A DNA stretch of 64,000 nucleotides from NCBI GenBank assembly GCA_024516035.1, contig CM044957.1, positions 20,526,676-20,590,675 on the forward strand, given 5' to 3'. The translations under genes and the position numbers were made by a program. Of the stretch, positions 20,906 to 32,212 are shown in pieces. The DNA comes from Bactericera cockerelli. Taxonomy: Eukaryota > Arthropoda > Insecta > Hemiptera > Triozidae. The notes under the pieces are model-generated. The model saw nothing but the letters and a program-made list of their open reading frames with translations, did no database searches and had not been told where the DNA came from. The stretch's first letter is position 1. Each line of letters starts with the position of its first letter.

Positions 20906-22470
20906 AAAGTAATTCAACGAAAACGAATAAAAGATTCACTTTAAAAAAAGTTTTTACCTGAAAATAAAAAATAAATTGAACTTGTTGAAAAGTGAAAATG
21001 GTTCTCATGTCTTTGTGTATAATGCTTATACAGTAAAATTTCCAAGTAAATATCAAATACCTAACATTTTCTACCTATTTTTATGCAAAACTGAGTTATT
21101 ATTTTGTTCGTATCTCCGTTTGATGGCATTTTTTAAAATATATAAGCCTTAGAAATTCCGCTAGAAGATCCTGAATTTTTCAACAACAAAAAAATTAAAC
21201 ACCTTGTATGTATGAACTGTAATGGTAGTGTTCCAGTTCAGCTTTAAGTATCTGAAATAAGTACGAAGTTGTATACGTAACCCACTAACTTAACTCGAAC
21301 TCAAGGCCGTACATAGGGTTTTTTTTGTGGGGTGGTCTTAGGTATTTACAGCCTTGATCTACCTTTTATTTTTATAGGGTGAATCAGAAAAACGTTGAAA
21401 CCCTTCAATATTAGCTATATTTATAATCTATCCACAAAACTTGAGGACATCTTGAAATTAGAGCCGGGTTTTTCCTTCTAACGAAAATGGACTGAATTGG
21501 AAGAAAGTCATTTTTCTTTTGGAAGAAAACGAAAGGAGGAGAAATCTTCTTCCAGTTTGGTTAACCAAAATGGATTTATAAAATTATTGCATCCATTTGT
21601 TTATTCCTGGTTTGTTTTCATTTTTTTAATGTTTATCTTTAAAAGTACCGAAACGTATTTTTCTTTCACGAATGGTGGGGAAGCTTAACTTGGAAGAAAA
21701 TGGAAATATTAGGAAAAAACCGAACTTGGAATTTTTTATAATCCAAAAGAAAAATGCGGCTTAGGTTTCAAGCGGAGGAACCAATAAAAAGTCCGATTAA
21801 TATCAATTATAGTTCCCTGACTCCCTCTAGCATTTTTTAGTGGAAATTTTCTAAAATTATATTTATGCTGTCGTAATGGAACCCCCTGTCTCTAGCCAAT
21901 GGTCTAACAAAGCATTACTGTACAAAAATACAAATACTCGTATATAGATAAAATACATTTTCAAGAAGTCAAAGAGTTTAATAATTTACTTTGTCTACAA
22001 TACAGGGTGAAACTAAAATACGCGACAAAAAATGTAGGACTGATATAACTCGTCGATTGCAGTCGAAAGTATTCTTGCAGTGATTTTGACAGATATGCTT
22101 CATTTTGAAAAAAATATTCACGAAGAAATTTTAAGTACGCCGCCGTTTAGCATCGATTTTTGAAAAACGATCAAGAAATACGCTTAAATCAGATTTTATA
22201 CCTATCTTAATCTGAAAGAAAATTATACGTTCAAGCGTTCAAGTAAGCAGCCGGCTTATATTAACACGACACAGCGTTTGTATGTATTTTAATGCATTGT
22301 TTTCCTCCACTTTGCTGTTTTTTTATAGCAAATTTAATTTCATATTCTTAATTAGATGCGAAAATAGATTATGTTTTGTAAAAGCGCGAAATTTCTACTT
22401 ATAGGTAAAGTCGTTTTCTGGCCACCCCAGATATCTCGAATTTCATGAAAATATTCATATTTGTTTTTTT
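20906..22470. other. gene-free stretch with short CAGGGTG-type ends
   Basis: No gene recognised. Words such as ATAGGGTGAATCAGAAAAA (21376) and ACAGGGTGAAACTAAAATA (22003) look like ends of the small inverted-repeat elements common in the window, but partners are not clear. Confidence 0.35.
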
Positions 22471-23105
22471 ACTTTCCTTATCTTATTATAAGGAAAGTAT
22501 TGTATTCGTCGAAAATTTGACCTACCCAGTTTTTCAAATTTCTGGACGAATCATGGCCTCAGGATACCAAAAAAGTTGTTTTCAGCCATTGGTCCGTGCG
22601 TCTGTCTGTCTGTGTGTGTGTGAACAGGATATCTCAAGAACGGTAAAAGCTAGAGACTTGAAATTTGGTACACAAATTAATTTTATACACCAGACGAACC
22701 ACGAAACTTTTGGTTGAAATCGGCCGCGTTCTGCGGCCACAGGGCCGCATATGCTAGCCGCAAGCGCCGCTTCTTTAAATTGGTTAAAGATACAAATTTT
22801 TTTAGAGAACAACATTTTCTTAGATTAAAAAAATAATAGGGGTCTATTCTGATCATTTTTTTGATATCTTGAACTTTTTGGAACTCGGCCCCAATTTACC
22901 GGTATTTGGGGGGGACCCGCTTTGACTAACTTTTTTATTATTCATCCTACATGGGGGATGTGACATATCAAATTCAATGATTTTGAAGTGCTGATTACGA
23001 ATTTGGCATTGGTTTTTAGTTATCTGTTACCGTTGAGTCACCAGTGGCGGAATTCGACTCCTTTTTGGGGGATAAGGAAAGTCGTGTGATGTTTACACCA
23101 GATTT
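22471..23105 (+). mobile_element. family B element, fullest copy
   Basis: Starts ACTTTCCTTATCTTATTATA (itself a hairpin with AAGGAAAGT) and ends GATAAGGAAAGTCGTGTGAT, so the outer 12 bases are perfect inverted repeats. The interior has TATCTCAAGAACGGTAAAAG, CGGCCGCGTTCTGCGGCCAC and the run GAGTCACCAGTGGCGG. A frame of 90 codons (22445-22717) contains DISRTVKARDLKFGT but is not a known transposase. Deleted or partial copies are at 4681, 10905 and 44480. Likely a non-autonomous DNA element. Confidence 0.6.
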
Positions 23106-24060
23106 TTTTCGGATCAATTTTCTGTCACGGGTACAGCAATGTGTGCTTGTCGTAGAAAAACGTGAGCGACATTTTTGGAAACGGTGCTTAGGGAGTAAAT
23201 CTGCATATCTATACTTATAAAAGAGAGTTTTCTTTTATAACTATCACTGTTTGGACAGAAAGGTCATTAACGTAAGTATTTTATTATATCAATGATCATT
23301 AGTTCGACGCCTTAGCAGACAAATTATTTTTGTTATGCTAGAATTTTAAAATAGGAAAAATATTTTGAATATTTTTAGTGCCACAGGAAACATTGGCGCT
23401 TTACTGATATCAGTCCTTTTTGATCGTAAACCATTTCTTGACGAAAACTATGACACGAAGTGTATTTTTGCGATCTTAAATTATTTTCAACTCATTGTAA
23501 GCTCAAAAAAAAAGATATAGCAAAATAGGACCTAAGGGTCAGGAAATCACAAAATGTCCCCTCATTTTGGAAATGAAGAATTTCTGACAAAACCACTACA
23601 GAATATTTTCGATTTCAATGGATCAGCCCTAGAATTTTGAAGTATTTTACATTCATGCTGTACCTATAAAGAAAAAAATTAAAAGTTTGGTCTTAGAAGG
23701 TCCGAATCGCAAATCAATAACCTAAAAGTATATTACTTAGGGTATACAGTTACACAATATATAATTATAGCAAGCGTGTTTTATTTTTCTTGACGTTCTA
23801 AAATGTGTTATACGTATAGAAAATTATGAAAACCACGAAAAACCTGTTTCCTAAAATCACGAAAGATAGTTTTTGAAATACTTCACGACCGTTGAAAAAA
23901 TCCATTTCAATGTTTCAAATATCCACACAGCTCCATGCTCACAGTTTATGTTTTAAATGTGAACATAAACAATTAATGAAATCACTTATCACTTTCTTGT
24001 TACTTATCCAAGTAGATGTATCCAAAAAAATTACAAAAGAAAATAATCCAAAGCACTAAC
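23106..24060. other. gene-free stretch
   Basis: AT-rich, no bounded repeat or gene seen. It lies just downstream (intron side) of the proposed CPR-A exon 1. Confidence 0.35.
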
Positions 24061-24078
24061 CGGTTCGAAGAGGTACAT
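24061..24078 (-). CDS. CPR-A exon 1 (micro-exon, signal peptide start)
   Basis: ATG at 24078-24076 encodes MYLFEP and stops at a GTTAGT donor (24060-24055) in phase 0, matching the phase 0 acceptor at 13437. Joined, the N-terminus becomes MYLFEP followed by LIFCLLVGSITGQQ, a credible cleavable signal peptide. A TATAAG box lies about 60 bases upstream. CPR-B and CPR-C have the same layout, which supports the choice. No transcript is available, so another first exon in the 10-kb interval is possible. Confidence 0.6.
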
Positions 24079-24132
24079 GTTGCACGAATAACTGGTAATA
24101 CACAATAAACCAGGCAGCGACCTCAGCATCTA

Positions 24133-24138
24133 CTTATA
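24133..24138 (-). promoter_or_regulatory. TATA box of CPR-A
   Basis: TATAAG on the minus strand, which places the start site about 30 bases downstream near 24108 and leaves a 5' UTR of about 30 bases before the ATG at 24078. Confidence 0.5.
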
Positions 24139-24139
24139 A

Positions 24140-25019
24140 CCTTCCACTTCTTCTTCCTCTGTGGGATAAGGAGTCAATTTCTGGATAGGGCCAAAAATAT
24201 TAACGGTGTATATTAATTTTTTTTCCAAGATATTTTTCTCTCATTACTTTCTATTACTAAACTTCTAATAGACTAAACTGAAGTTAGTTCAAAGAAGATG
24301 AAAAGGAGTCCCTTTTTTCCAGTTTCGCTTACATCTCAAGAACTCTACAAAAGCTTTGTATGAAATAAAATTAAAATTGGAGAATTTTAATTTTGTGCTA
24401 CCTACTTTGAAAAATTTCTAGCGGTTTTTGAGATTTACTCTCCAAGAAAAGCAACTATTTTTTACTTTCCTTATATCAATTTTCAGTGCCAAAACACATT
24501 TCATGTTCCCCAGAGTCCAAATTCAAAGTTTCAGCCATTTTAAGTCCCACCCTAGGGGGCTCCAACCATCCAACAATGCCTCTTTAAAGTTATTTTGATT
24601 GATTATTGTGTTTTACCTATACATTAAGGGGGGTCGATTCCCATATTTTTTTCGCTAAGTTCCAGCAAGCACAGCAGTGTATCTTTACACGAACCGATTC
24701 ACCCGGTTTTTCAAACCCTCATATCTTCGGTACATGTCCTGTACGTTTTGAGTCATGATTTTTTTTTAACAGGCTTGTTTTAAAGTCAGAAATTGAGGTG
24801 TCAATTTACGATTCTTTCAAAGGAGACCAATCAACACCAGTTAACCAATGAACAGCCCTTGATATGAGGGCTGTTCAAGTTTGGCCCATGAGACATTTTT
24901 AGTTAAAAGACCATAACTTTTTTATTTCGCTAAAAAGCCAAGTTTTTCTTGCATATTCAGTCTTTGTGTTCAGTACGTCACTATGCAAAGTCTCTTTGAC
25001 TACCAACATCCAGGGTGTT
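24140..25019. other. gene-free stretch between CPR-B and CPR-A
   Basis: Upstream region of CPR-A. AT-rich, no gene seen. TCCAGCAAGCACAGCAGTGTA with TTTACACGAACCGATTCACC (24660-24705) recurs at 56788-56832, so it includes at least one interspersed repeat fragment. Confidence 0.4.
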
Positions 25020-25640
25020 GCAAAAATAAAAATTTATCTCACAAAAAAAAAATATCTCACCCTGTACAACACTTTAGTTTTGTTTTTTTTGATATAACCA
25101 ACGAAAATTAAGTAAAATAAGGTGAGAATTGAGAACCCGTATTAAAATTTAAAAAATACTCGAATTTTAAATAATTTATGTCAGCATTTCTTTAAAACAA
25201 CACTATAAAAATACTCGGTTTTTATAAAAATCATGTCATTATTTCACTGATATTTTTTTGTACTGCAAATTTAATGTGTGTTTAAATTTAACAAACATTT
25301 TCTATCCTTGTTATCGAAAAAATTAAAGAAAATCGAGTTATTCGAGATTTAGAAGAAAAAAAAATTGGCACAAAGAAAACCAGCCTGTATGTAATATTTT
25401 TGAATTCAAGAACCATTTAGAAGTAAAATTATCAAATAAAATTCAGGTCGACCCATTTAAATATCGAAAGTTGACACCTCAATTTCTAACTTTGAAACCA
25501 CCCTGTATAAAAAAAATGCATGACTGAAACAGCACACTTAGATTACATGTACCCTTCGGTTTTTTTCTTTTTCAAAAACTCCATCAAGGGCCGAGTAATT
25601 TGAGGTGTCCAACTTCGGTAGGACACCCTGTGTATAGGTA
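25020..25640 (-). repeat. repeat family F and CAGGGTG element, inverted copies
   Basis: 25290-25520 is the complement of 35120-35350: TTGTTATCGAAAAAATTAAA, CGAGTTATTCGAGATTTAGA, TTGACACCTCAATTTCTAAC, and ACCACCCTGTAT. 25560-25640 is the complement of 34970-35050 (TAATTTGAGGTGTCCAACTT, GTAGGACACCCTGTGTAT). Confidence 0.55.
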
Positions 25641-25663
25641 TGTATACCTCTCTATATATACAG

Positions 25664-25950
25664 GGTGTACCATTATAAACGACGCATTTTAATATCTCGA
25701 GAACTATTGACAATAGAAAAAATCTATGCAAGGATCGTTCATAGCTGTAAAGGAACACTTAATTTTGACCTCTCAAAGTTTCTTAAAAGACCTCTTCAAG
25801 GTCATTTCAAGGTAAACTTTGGAATTTTAATGACACCCCTATTTTTAATGACAATATTTTGAGTGACAAAATATTGGTTTTTCATTTTACTTAACTTTTT
25901 GGGCCCCCTATATTTGACATTCAAAAAATTAAGTGAAATTAAAAATCAAT
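25664..25950 (+). repeat. one-sided copy of the 16653 hairpin family
   Basis: CAGGGTGTACCATTATAAAC, ATATCTCGAGAACTATTGAC and GACCTCTTCAAGGTCATTTC match the left arm of 16653-17407. A short inverted pair near 25880-25945 (TTTTTCATTTTACTTAACTT and its complement) shows the palindrome centre, with much of the right arm lost. Confidence 0.65.
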
Positions 25951-25955
25951 ACAGG

Positions 25956-26220
25956 GTCCGCCAAAAAATAGGAGGCACTCGAAATATCTAGCGGATTAAA
26001 ATTTCGAGAAAAACTAAAACAGGTGCCATTATATCGAGCAGAAACCTTTTCTGGTTTAGCCATCCAGAGAGGAAACACAACTTCATTTTTGGGAGTAATT
26101 CCAAAAATGGATTTTTCGATGAAATGTTTCATGTTTAATAAATTGTAAAATTACATTTGAGGTAGATCAGTCACATCCACTAAATTTTTGATTAGGTTTT
26201 GATTTTTATCATTACCATTT
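25956..26220 (+). repeat. left-arm copy of the 39203 foldback family
   Basis: ACAGGGTCCGCCAAAAAATA, CTAAAACAGGTGCCATTATA and TTTTTATCATTACCA match 39201-39336. The interior and right arm are absent. Confidence 0.6.
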
Positions 26221-26599
26221 TTTGTAGTGTTTTTTTTTTTTAACCCTTCACAGGTACAATAAGCCTTTTAATTGGTTTTTGCCCAACTGATGAACTCCGC
26301 TTTTTTTGGGTCAATTAGCGATAAAAGTCAAGACAATCTCTGTTGAACGAATGCTGAACTCAATTTATAGTGTACGTAAAACAAAGGAGTGAGTAAAGAA
26401 GATTCATAGTTGGACCGTCCAAGACAACTTCAGGAAGTTAGTTTTCACTACCTCAAATATGCCAATATGAAATAACTCTGATAGTAAAAAAAAAAAAAAC
26501 AGAGCAGTCAGCAGACTATGATAAAGTCATAGTTGGATATTCTTTGAGGATCCAAGTATGAAATCAAAAATCATTTATTAACAGTAATACACATCTCCC
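26221..26599. other. gene-free stretch
   Basis: Low-complexity T and A tracts; no gene seen. Confidence 0.35.
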
Positions 26600-27010
26600 A
26601 TAGTATCACAAACTGGAAATGTTGTCAGCTCACTAGCTGCATCCCCGCGCTATATTGCAATGGACAGTCGTTGCACTAAGAACACCCTGGACTTGTTAGT
26701 GCCAGTGATTTGAGTCAATAAGTCTCCAATCTGATTCTCAATGGCCTTGGTTTCTTTGTACCCATCGTTTCATACGCCAGAGGAGCAAAGATGTAGTTTT
26801 GGTTTACAATGCCAATGTATTTATTGTGTTTTCTCCGAGCTGCCTCATCTGCCGCATATCCAGCTGTTTCCTTTGTGTTCCTAATATAGGACTCGGCGAA
26901 AGTATTGACACACGTACTATCCCAAACAAGCATTTGTCCATGTGACCAAGGGACAAGTGACGTTCCGTCAGGTCTTTTTCCATCATCATGACTGAGGCTA
27001 GATGGTTCAA
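26600..27010 (-). pseudogene. degraded transposon-type ORF with KRPDG...VWD.TC motif
   Basis: A minus-strand frame from about 27005 to 26715 reads SHDDGKRPDGTSLVPW, MLVWDSTCVNTFAESY, AGYAADEAARRKHNKY and FAPLAYETMG. A frame shift then leads to VFLVQRLSIAI, a stop, and RGDAAS. I recall this block (KRPDG, LVWD-TC-DT, AG-AA, ETLG, QR-S-AIQRGNAA) as a C-terminal module beside reverse transcriptases in several animal genomes; that is memory, not a search. The D..PDG..WD.T layout could be a PD-(D/E)XK-like nuclease fold (inference). One frameshift and one stop mark it as dead. No RT domain is seen next to it. Confidence 0.45.
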
Positions 27011-28439
27011 AGCTTGAAGGGATGTGGATAGAGGCTAAATTACGGTGAATGATGTCATTGAGCTCACTATGCCGAGAACATAAAGTAAACTAAAATTATT
27101 ATTCAAAGAGTTTCGGACAGAAAAGTTGTTTTTTCAATAAAACAAGTAAATTTAATGCTCAAGTAAAGAACTCTTTTCATTTCATCATTCATCAGAAAAG
27201 GTATAACAAGAAGTTGGTTCCTCCCAGAAAATAATTAAGAACATACTTATTATACTATGTACAATTTTATTGTATCACTAACTTACCTGGGTGATCCTTT
27301 CTCTCTGAATTTGTGAAATGAGTATGAATCTCTTCCAAAATAAGTAGTTAGCAATATAAAGTAAAGCGCCCTCTACAGAAAACTGTTAACAGTGTTTACA
27401 TCTAGAAATCCATACAACCGGATTTTTCAAAATATTGAGTTGTGTATTAGGGTAACGAAATATTATGTCAAAAATATCTCAACCTTTAAGCTTCAAAAGT
27501 TATAACCTCTTCGTTGACCAGTCTAGTTTATCTATTTCCAAGTTTTTAAATAAAGAGCGACACAGTGAACAGTTATTCAAGTTAAAAATGTGACTAATCG
27601 TTACGTAAACTCAGATCAGTTGAAGATCATGAACTAGTTCAGATGAGAACTACTGATCTATTTGTTATTAAACAAGAACCTAGTTTGTTCCTAACCCTAT
27701 CGACTAAGAAATGATCTCAAAAACATTCGAATTATACGGATAATATGTAGGAAACATTGCATCATTGTGATTGGTTCTGCAATGCCTTGAAGACACAAAC
27801 TAAGAACCTGTTCTCGGACGTAACTTTCATGTAATCACTTTGGAATTCTCTAAAAGCGAGCAAGGTCATTCCAATTCAAATTAAAGACTTCGCATTTATC
27901 AAGACTGAACATACATAGGTACGGCTCCACCGATCTACTTCCCTATTTATAGACCGATATACTTCCCTAGTTATAATTCACCCCGCATTCAGACCTTGTA
28001 AGTGGGAATGTCCTCGAATAATAGGAATTCCATACTTGTGAATCAAATACCTCGGTCGGGGTGTGAAGAACGCCCTATATAAAGAAAGAGACAACGCATC
28101 AGAGGTAACGGAAAACTTACTTCCCCCAACCACACACACACTCTTCACACATCCTTCTAGGACCAGTATAAAACAAAAAGTCGGGTCTCATAGAATCCGT
28201 ATGAAAATTTAAACAAAATATTGTTTAAATCTTTTCTTGTCTTTCAATATTTTTTCGTTGTGCCGAAAATAGGCTTCCCCTCGGCATAGGAAGGCAAACC
28301 AATTCTTTTTTTGACGTAGTCCATTTCCGTAATAAAAATTGTAATTTCTGAAATTCATGTTGAACTTCTCGCTGTATGGAAGTACATGAAATGCATCGGA
28401 AGTATGTTTTCCGTTACTTAACACTTTTGAGATTGAGAT
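27011..28439. other. gene-free stretch
   Basis: No supported gene. 28050-28200 contains GTGTGAAGAACGCCCTATAT and AAAGAAAGAGACAACGC, which recur near 54860-54900, and GTATGTTTTCCGTTACTTA, so it is partly repeat. Confidence 0.35.
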
Positions 28440-28620
28440 CACTTTTGCCGCCTCTCTTTTCTGAATTTATTTTTCTTATGTTATCTTTGTCTCTCCTTGC
28501 TAGGTGTCATCTTAAACTTGATTTCTCTTTAAGTTTTACATGTTGAATGGCGATAAAAACTGGGTCGCAATATAATTTTTTCGATTCAATAAAGGTGTTT
28601 TTCAATTAAAAAAACACCTA
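28440..28620 (+). repeat. half copy of the 30951 foldback family
   Basis: GCTAGGTGTCATCTTAAACT, TCTCTTTAAGTTTTACATGT and TGAATGGCGATAAAAACTGG match the left arm at 31130-31210; the right arm is absent. Confidence 0.6.
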
Positions 28621-28659
28621 GTTAAGGAAAATCAAACATACTCTGACCGCCATGATGGG

Positions 28660-28764
28660 TGTACGTACTGTACGTGTGTGTGAGAGAGAGAGAAAGTGTG
28701 TGCTTGTGTGTGTGATGTATGTGGTTGAGTGTGGTGTCTTGGCGAAGTGGGTGCAGCCTGCTAG
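28660..28764 (+). mobile_element. Helitron 3' end fragment
   Basis: A GT-rich microsatellite, then CTTGGCGAAGTGGGTGCAGC, CTG and CTAG, followed by T. This is the same 3' hairpin and CTAG|T end as the Helitron at 14077. Confidence 0.65.
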
Positions 28765-29058
28765 TTGTAGTATAAAAGAGTCAGTACAACTCGAGCACAG
28801 GTAGCCCCACTATTTTTGGAGCTGAACTCGGCATTTTATTACCCAAGCACCTTAAGGCTCAATTCATGTAAAAGAAGATCAACATTGCTCAAAATTTGCC
28901 TCAACCATTTATCTGTTTTAAAGTAAAGAAGATAAGGTATAATTCAAATGTTGGTTTGAAAGTTTATGTGTTCTATTGACTCCTCAGTATTTACAATAAT
29001 TTTGAATTGATTATTTTTACAGATAGCATTATTTTTCAATAATTATGTTCAGAGATGT
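28765..29058 (-). other. 3' flank of CPR-B
   Basis: Downstream of the CPR-B stop. No perfect AATAAA seen on the minus strand; AATAAT variants occur within 70 bases. Confidence 0.3.
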
Positions 29059-29980
29059 TTATCCTCCGAAAGTAATGTCATGCAAAGCGCGGGATCCACC
29101 TTGTGGCAGGGCATAATCTTGAGCTAGTTGATCTAATATGCTTGATGAACTCTGTCTGTTGACCGGCCGTTGTTGTTCAATAAATTGTGGTGAAGGTTGG
29201 AAAAATCCTTGAGCGGGTCTCGGTCTAAATTGTGGTTGTGATTGAGGTTGGAAAGTCTCCTCGCTTGGTCCTACTGGAATAGCTCCCGGGAATGAAGCTG
29301 GCCTGGGGGGTACTGGTGCAGAGTTAGCAAATGATTGTGGTCTGATGGGTGCAGCTCCAGGGAATGATAACGGTCTAGGTGGAACAGGTGCTGCATTTGA
29401 AAACTGAGGAATCCTGGCAGGAGCTGGCCTTGGTGGGGGTGCGTTCTCAGAGGTCAAGAAATCAGAGAATGCTGGGACAGGTGCAGAAAATTGAGGAGGT
29501 GGCGCAGAGAATGATTGAGTTGATCTTTGTGGAGCTTGTTCCTGTGGTATAAACTGGATTGGGGCAGTGTTCTGTTGTGGATCTCCAGATTCAGAAAAAC
29601 TGTCTCTTGACTGGAAAGACGCAGAAGCAAACTGTTGTTGCTGTCTAGTGGGGGCGGGTCGTGCAGGTGCTCTGGCTGGCTGACGAGGTCTTGGTCTCTC
29701 GACAATTTCTTCATCGTATTGAATGGAATCGTCAAAAGCTTGTTCCTTCTTTCCTTTTTCTGTGATCTCTTCTACCAAATTTGGAGGTGGAACTGTGATA
29801 CCTTCTCCAGATGGTTGGAATCCATATTTGTTGGCACCATATTCAATCACTCTAACTTTGCCAGCATCATCCACATAACCATATTTTCCCATGACTTCCC
29901 CATTGGCCAACTTGGTTTCAATTTTGAAACTTCCATCGCCACCCTCGTATCCATACGTGTACGATCCATCCTCATTGTGT
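29059..29980 (-). CDS. CPR-B exon 3: RR-1 cuticular protein domain and tail
   Basis: Main exon of CPR-B. It starts after TTTCAG (29986-29981) with one base completing the Arg codon split by the intron (AG|A), and ends at TAA 29061-29059. Residues 88-153 of the 393-aa protein form a canonical RR-1 chitin-binding domain: EDGSYTYGYEGGDGSFKI, GKYGYVDDAGKVRVIEYGAN, KYGFQPSGEG, ITVPPP. A charged linker follows, then a P/A/Q/F-rich tail with a near-duplicate PVPPRPLSFPGA / PVPPRPASFPGA and the C-terminus ITFGG. It is a secreted structural protein expected to bind chitin through the conserved aromatics. The domain is RR-1 rather than RR-2 (inference from the pattern). Confidence 0.93.
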
Positions 29981-30950
29981 CTGAAACAGAAATTACCATT
30001 CAAAAATGAATTTAAGGTCCATAACATAAAATTGTATTGTATATTCTAAGTCTACAGTGTGTGGAATCGTCGGGTTCTACCAAAAAATAACTTGGTAAAA
30101 AATCTCGTAACTGAGGTATTAATACCTCATTGGTAACTTCAGCACCAAGAGTTACAAGACCGTACCTGTAGAAATTTTGATAAAATTTTCAGCAACGTTG
30201 GTAGCTTCAGGGACATTAGCTTTTCTTTTTTAATGCTTTCTGTTTATGCTCAAGATTTTTTTTTATGGCGCTTTTACTTTTTTGCTACCTTAAGTGTATA
30301 TTACAAAAAATACGCCACCTCGTTTTGGCGAGCAAAACTCTCGATTTACTGCACTAGCGCTAATTTGACATATCCTTTTGGAACTAACGTTCCTGATCTC
30401 CGGTTTCACGTTTTTCAGGGTTTTTTTTCAAGATTCGTAGAAGCGAGCATTAGTTTGATTTGACTTTATTTGATTCTAAAGGAAGAAGGCAGCATGAAAC
30501 GTTATGAAACAAAAATAATGTTGCCCTCAGAGAGAAACCAGCCATAATCACCTTGTAATCAAGCTTAAGCAAAGCATACAGAGAACGAGAATGAGTATGA
30601 TGAATAAAAGTTAGAGCATATTTAATCCGCTCCATTATTCTCTAGTTTTACGTAATAAGAAGTGGATCACTTATCAGGCTCTGAGTTAGTGAATATTTAA
30701 TTATCTTGAATTTATATTGTTTTACTAGATTAAATATTTTAACGAGTTTGTTTCTGGTCTTGAAAGCAACTAGGAATTTGAGTTTACCTAATAAATATAA
30801 ATGATGTATGTATATCTATTTTGTAGATTCTAAAAGAATACATGATTTTGTTTCCAAAAAGACTTTCTATTCTAACTTGTGGGCTGGCGAGTGCAGACCA
30901 CTAATTGGATAGTAAAACTATGGGATCAAAGACTGTAAGAAAATTAAATC
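29981..30950 (-). other. intron 2 of CPR-B, 3' part
   Basis: Intron 2 runs 29981-35880 (donor AACAG|GTGAGA, acceptor TTTCAG). This part shows no gene or clear element; the rest of the intron is described by the repeats listed to 35880. Confidence 0.5.
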
Positions 30951-31504
30951 CCCCGAAAACATTACTTCGTGCTTACAAAAGAGAGAACGCCTCATGGAAA
31001 AATGAGTACAATTAGCTAAAAATAAAAGATATCAAATTGAGAACACCTTTACATCCCTTACCCCCTCCTCTCTTTCAATTTCTCTGCACTCCTCCCTGAA
31101 TTTATTCCTGTTGTGTTATCTTTCTCTCTCTTTGCTAGATTTCATCTTAAACTTGAATTCTCTTTAAGTTTTAGTTTTACTTGTTGAACGGCATTAAAAA
31201 CTGGCGGTCGGAGAGTGATGTAGTTTGAATTGTATGGAAAAAATTATATCGCGATCGCCAGATTTTATTGCCGTTCAACAAGTAAAACTTAAAGAGAATT
31301 CAAGTTTAAGATGACACCTAGCAAAGCGAGAGAAATATAACACAACAGGAATAAATTCCGATAGAAATGCAGAGAAACAGGAAGAGACGGGGTGAAGGAC
31401 GTAAAGGTGTTCTCAATTTGATATCATTTATTTTAAGGAAATTGTACTTATCTTTTGAGTGAGGCGTTCTTCTTTTTGTAACCACGAAGTGGTGTTTTTG
31501 GGGA
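30951..31504. repeat. foldback element
   Basis: Arms of about 260 bp pair across a centre near 31228. CCCCGAAAACATTACTTCGT matches the complement of 31480-31504; ATATCAAATTGAGAACACCT matches the complement of 31405-31425; AACTTGAATTCTCTTTAAGT matches the complement near 31285-31305. The loop is only a few tens of bases. Half copies are at 28440 and 46320-46460. Confidence 0.8.
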
Positions 31505-32027
31505 TATCAGTACTTTTTGTACGAAAATGTAGGTTCATCCATCATAACAAAATTGTGAATAACAACAACAACAAAAATAAGCTAGAAAAATGAGCCAATC
31601 AAGACTTGTAATTTGATAACTCTAGATTAGATTTACCTTTCAGCCTAATTTTATCTGTTAAGACATCTCACTCAAACTTCTATTCATCAACTTCACACAA
31701 GCGGTTCTGGGTGAAAGAGACCATGCCTGACCAATAGCTTTTTACTTAAACGCTTATACCACGTGAACAGTACAACCGATTTTGATGAAATTTTGTATGT
31801 ATAATTTTATTGTATATGCGTATTGGGGTTTTACTAAGGCCATTTATTTAGCTCTGATACTTAATAAAATCAAATATTTGCCGAAGGAGAATTTTTTGTG
31901 GAACTGAAGAAAGGAAAATCAGTGAAGCTCTTTTGAAGATACAAGTGATTTTGTAAAATGTGTATAGAATGTGAAATAATCACGATGAATATACTTCCTC
32001 GTGTCCATAACACTGGCAGTGTAATTT
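31505..32027. repeat. family D and G fragments
   Basis: AAGCGGTTCTGGGTGAAAGAGACCAT region (31695-31730) is family D. 31940-32027 (CTTCCTCGTGTCCATAACAC, TGGCAGTGTAATTTC) is family G, repeated at 45290, 47160, 53300, 60240 and 63940. No gene. Confidence 0.45.
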
Positions 32028-32212
32028 CTTTGCCTATGATTCCGCCACTGGTCCCTGCTTCACATCAAAGCAGCTACTTAATTTTCAACACGAGGTATGA
32101 GTGGACCCTAAACATCTAAGTACAGAACAGAAAAATACCCCGCTGGGGAACGTACCAAGGTCAACATGCGTGCAATGCCGACCGCGCTTACTCACTCAGC
32201 CACGGTGACTAA
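32028..32212 (-). mobile_element. tRNA-derived SINE, family E
   Basis: The second long copy of the element at 6033: CCACTGGTCCCTGCTTCAC, CAACACGAGGTATGAGTGG and, on the minus strand, the tRNA-like head GTGGCTGAGTGAGTAAGCGC. It abuts the family G word TGGCAGTGTAATTTCTTTG on its left. Confidence 0.75.

Larger units (their letters stand above)
13437..24060 (-). other. inferred intron 1 of CPR-A
   Basis: A 10.6-kb gap between the exon 2 acceptor and the proposed micro-exon donor (CCG|GTTAGT at 24061/24060). It holds the Tigger-like element, Helitron, SINEs, a hairpin element and family B and D repeats listed separately. No other host coding exon was recognised within it. The length is inferred and depends on the exon 1 call. 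Confidence 0.55.

Noticed and set aside
22445..22717. Transposase gene in family B
   Set aside because: The 90-codon frame spans the terminal repeat itself and has no catalytic motif I know.
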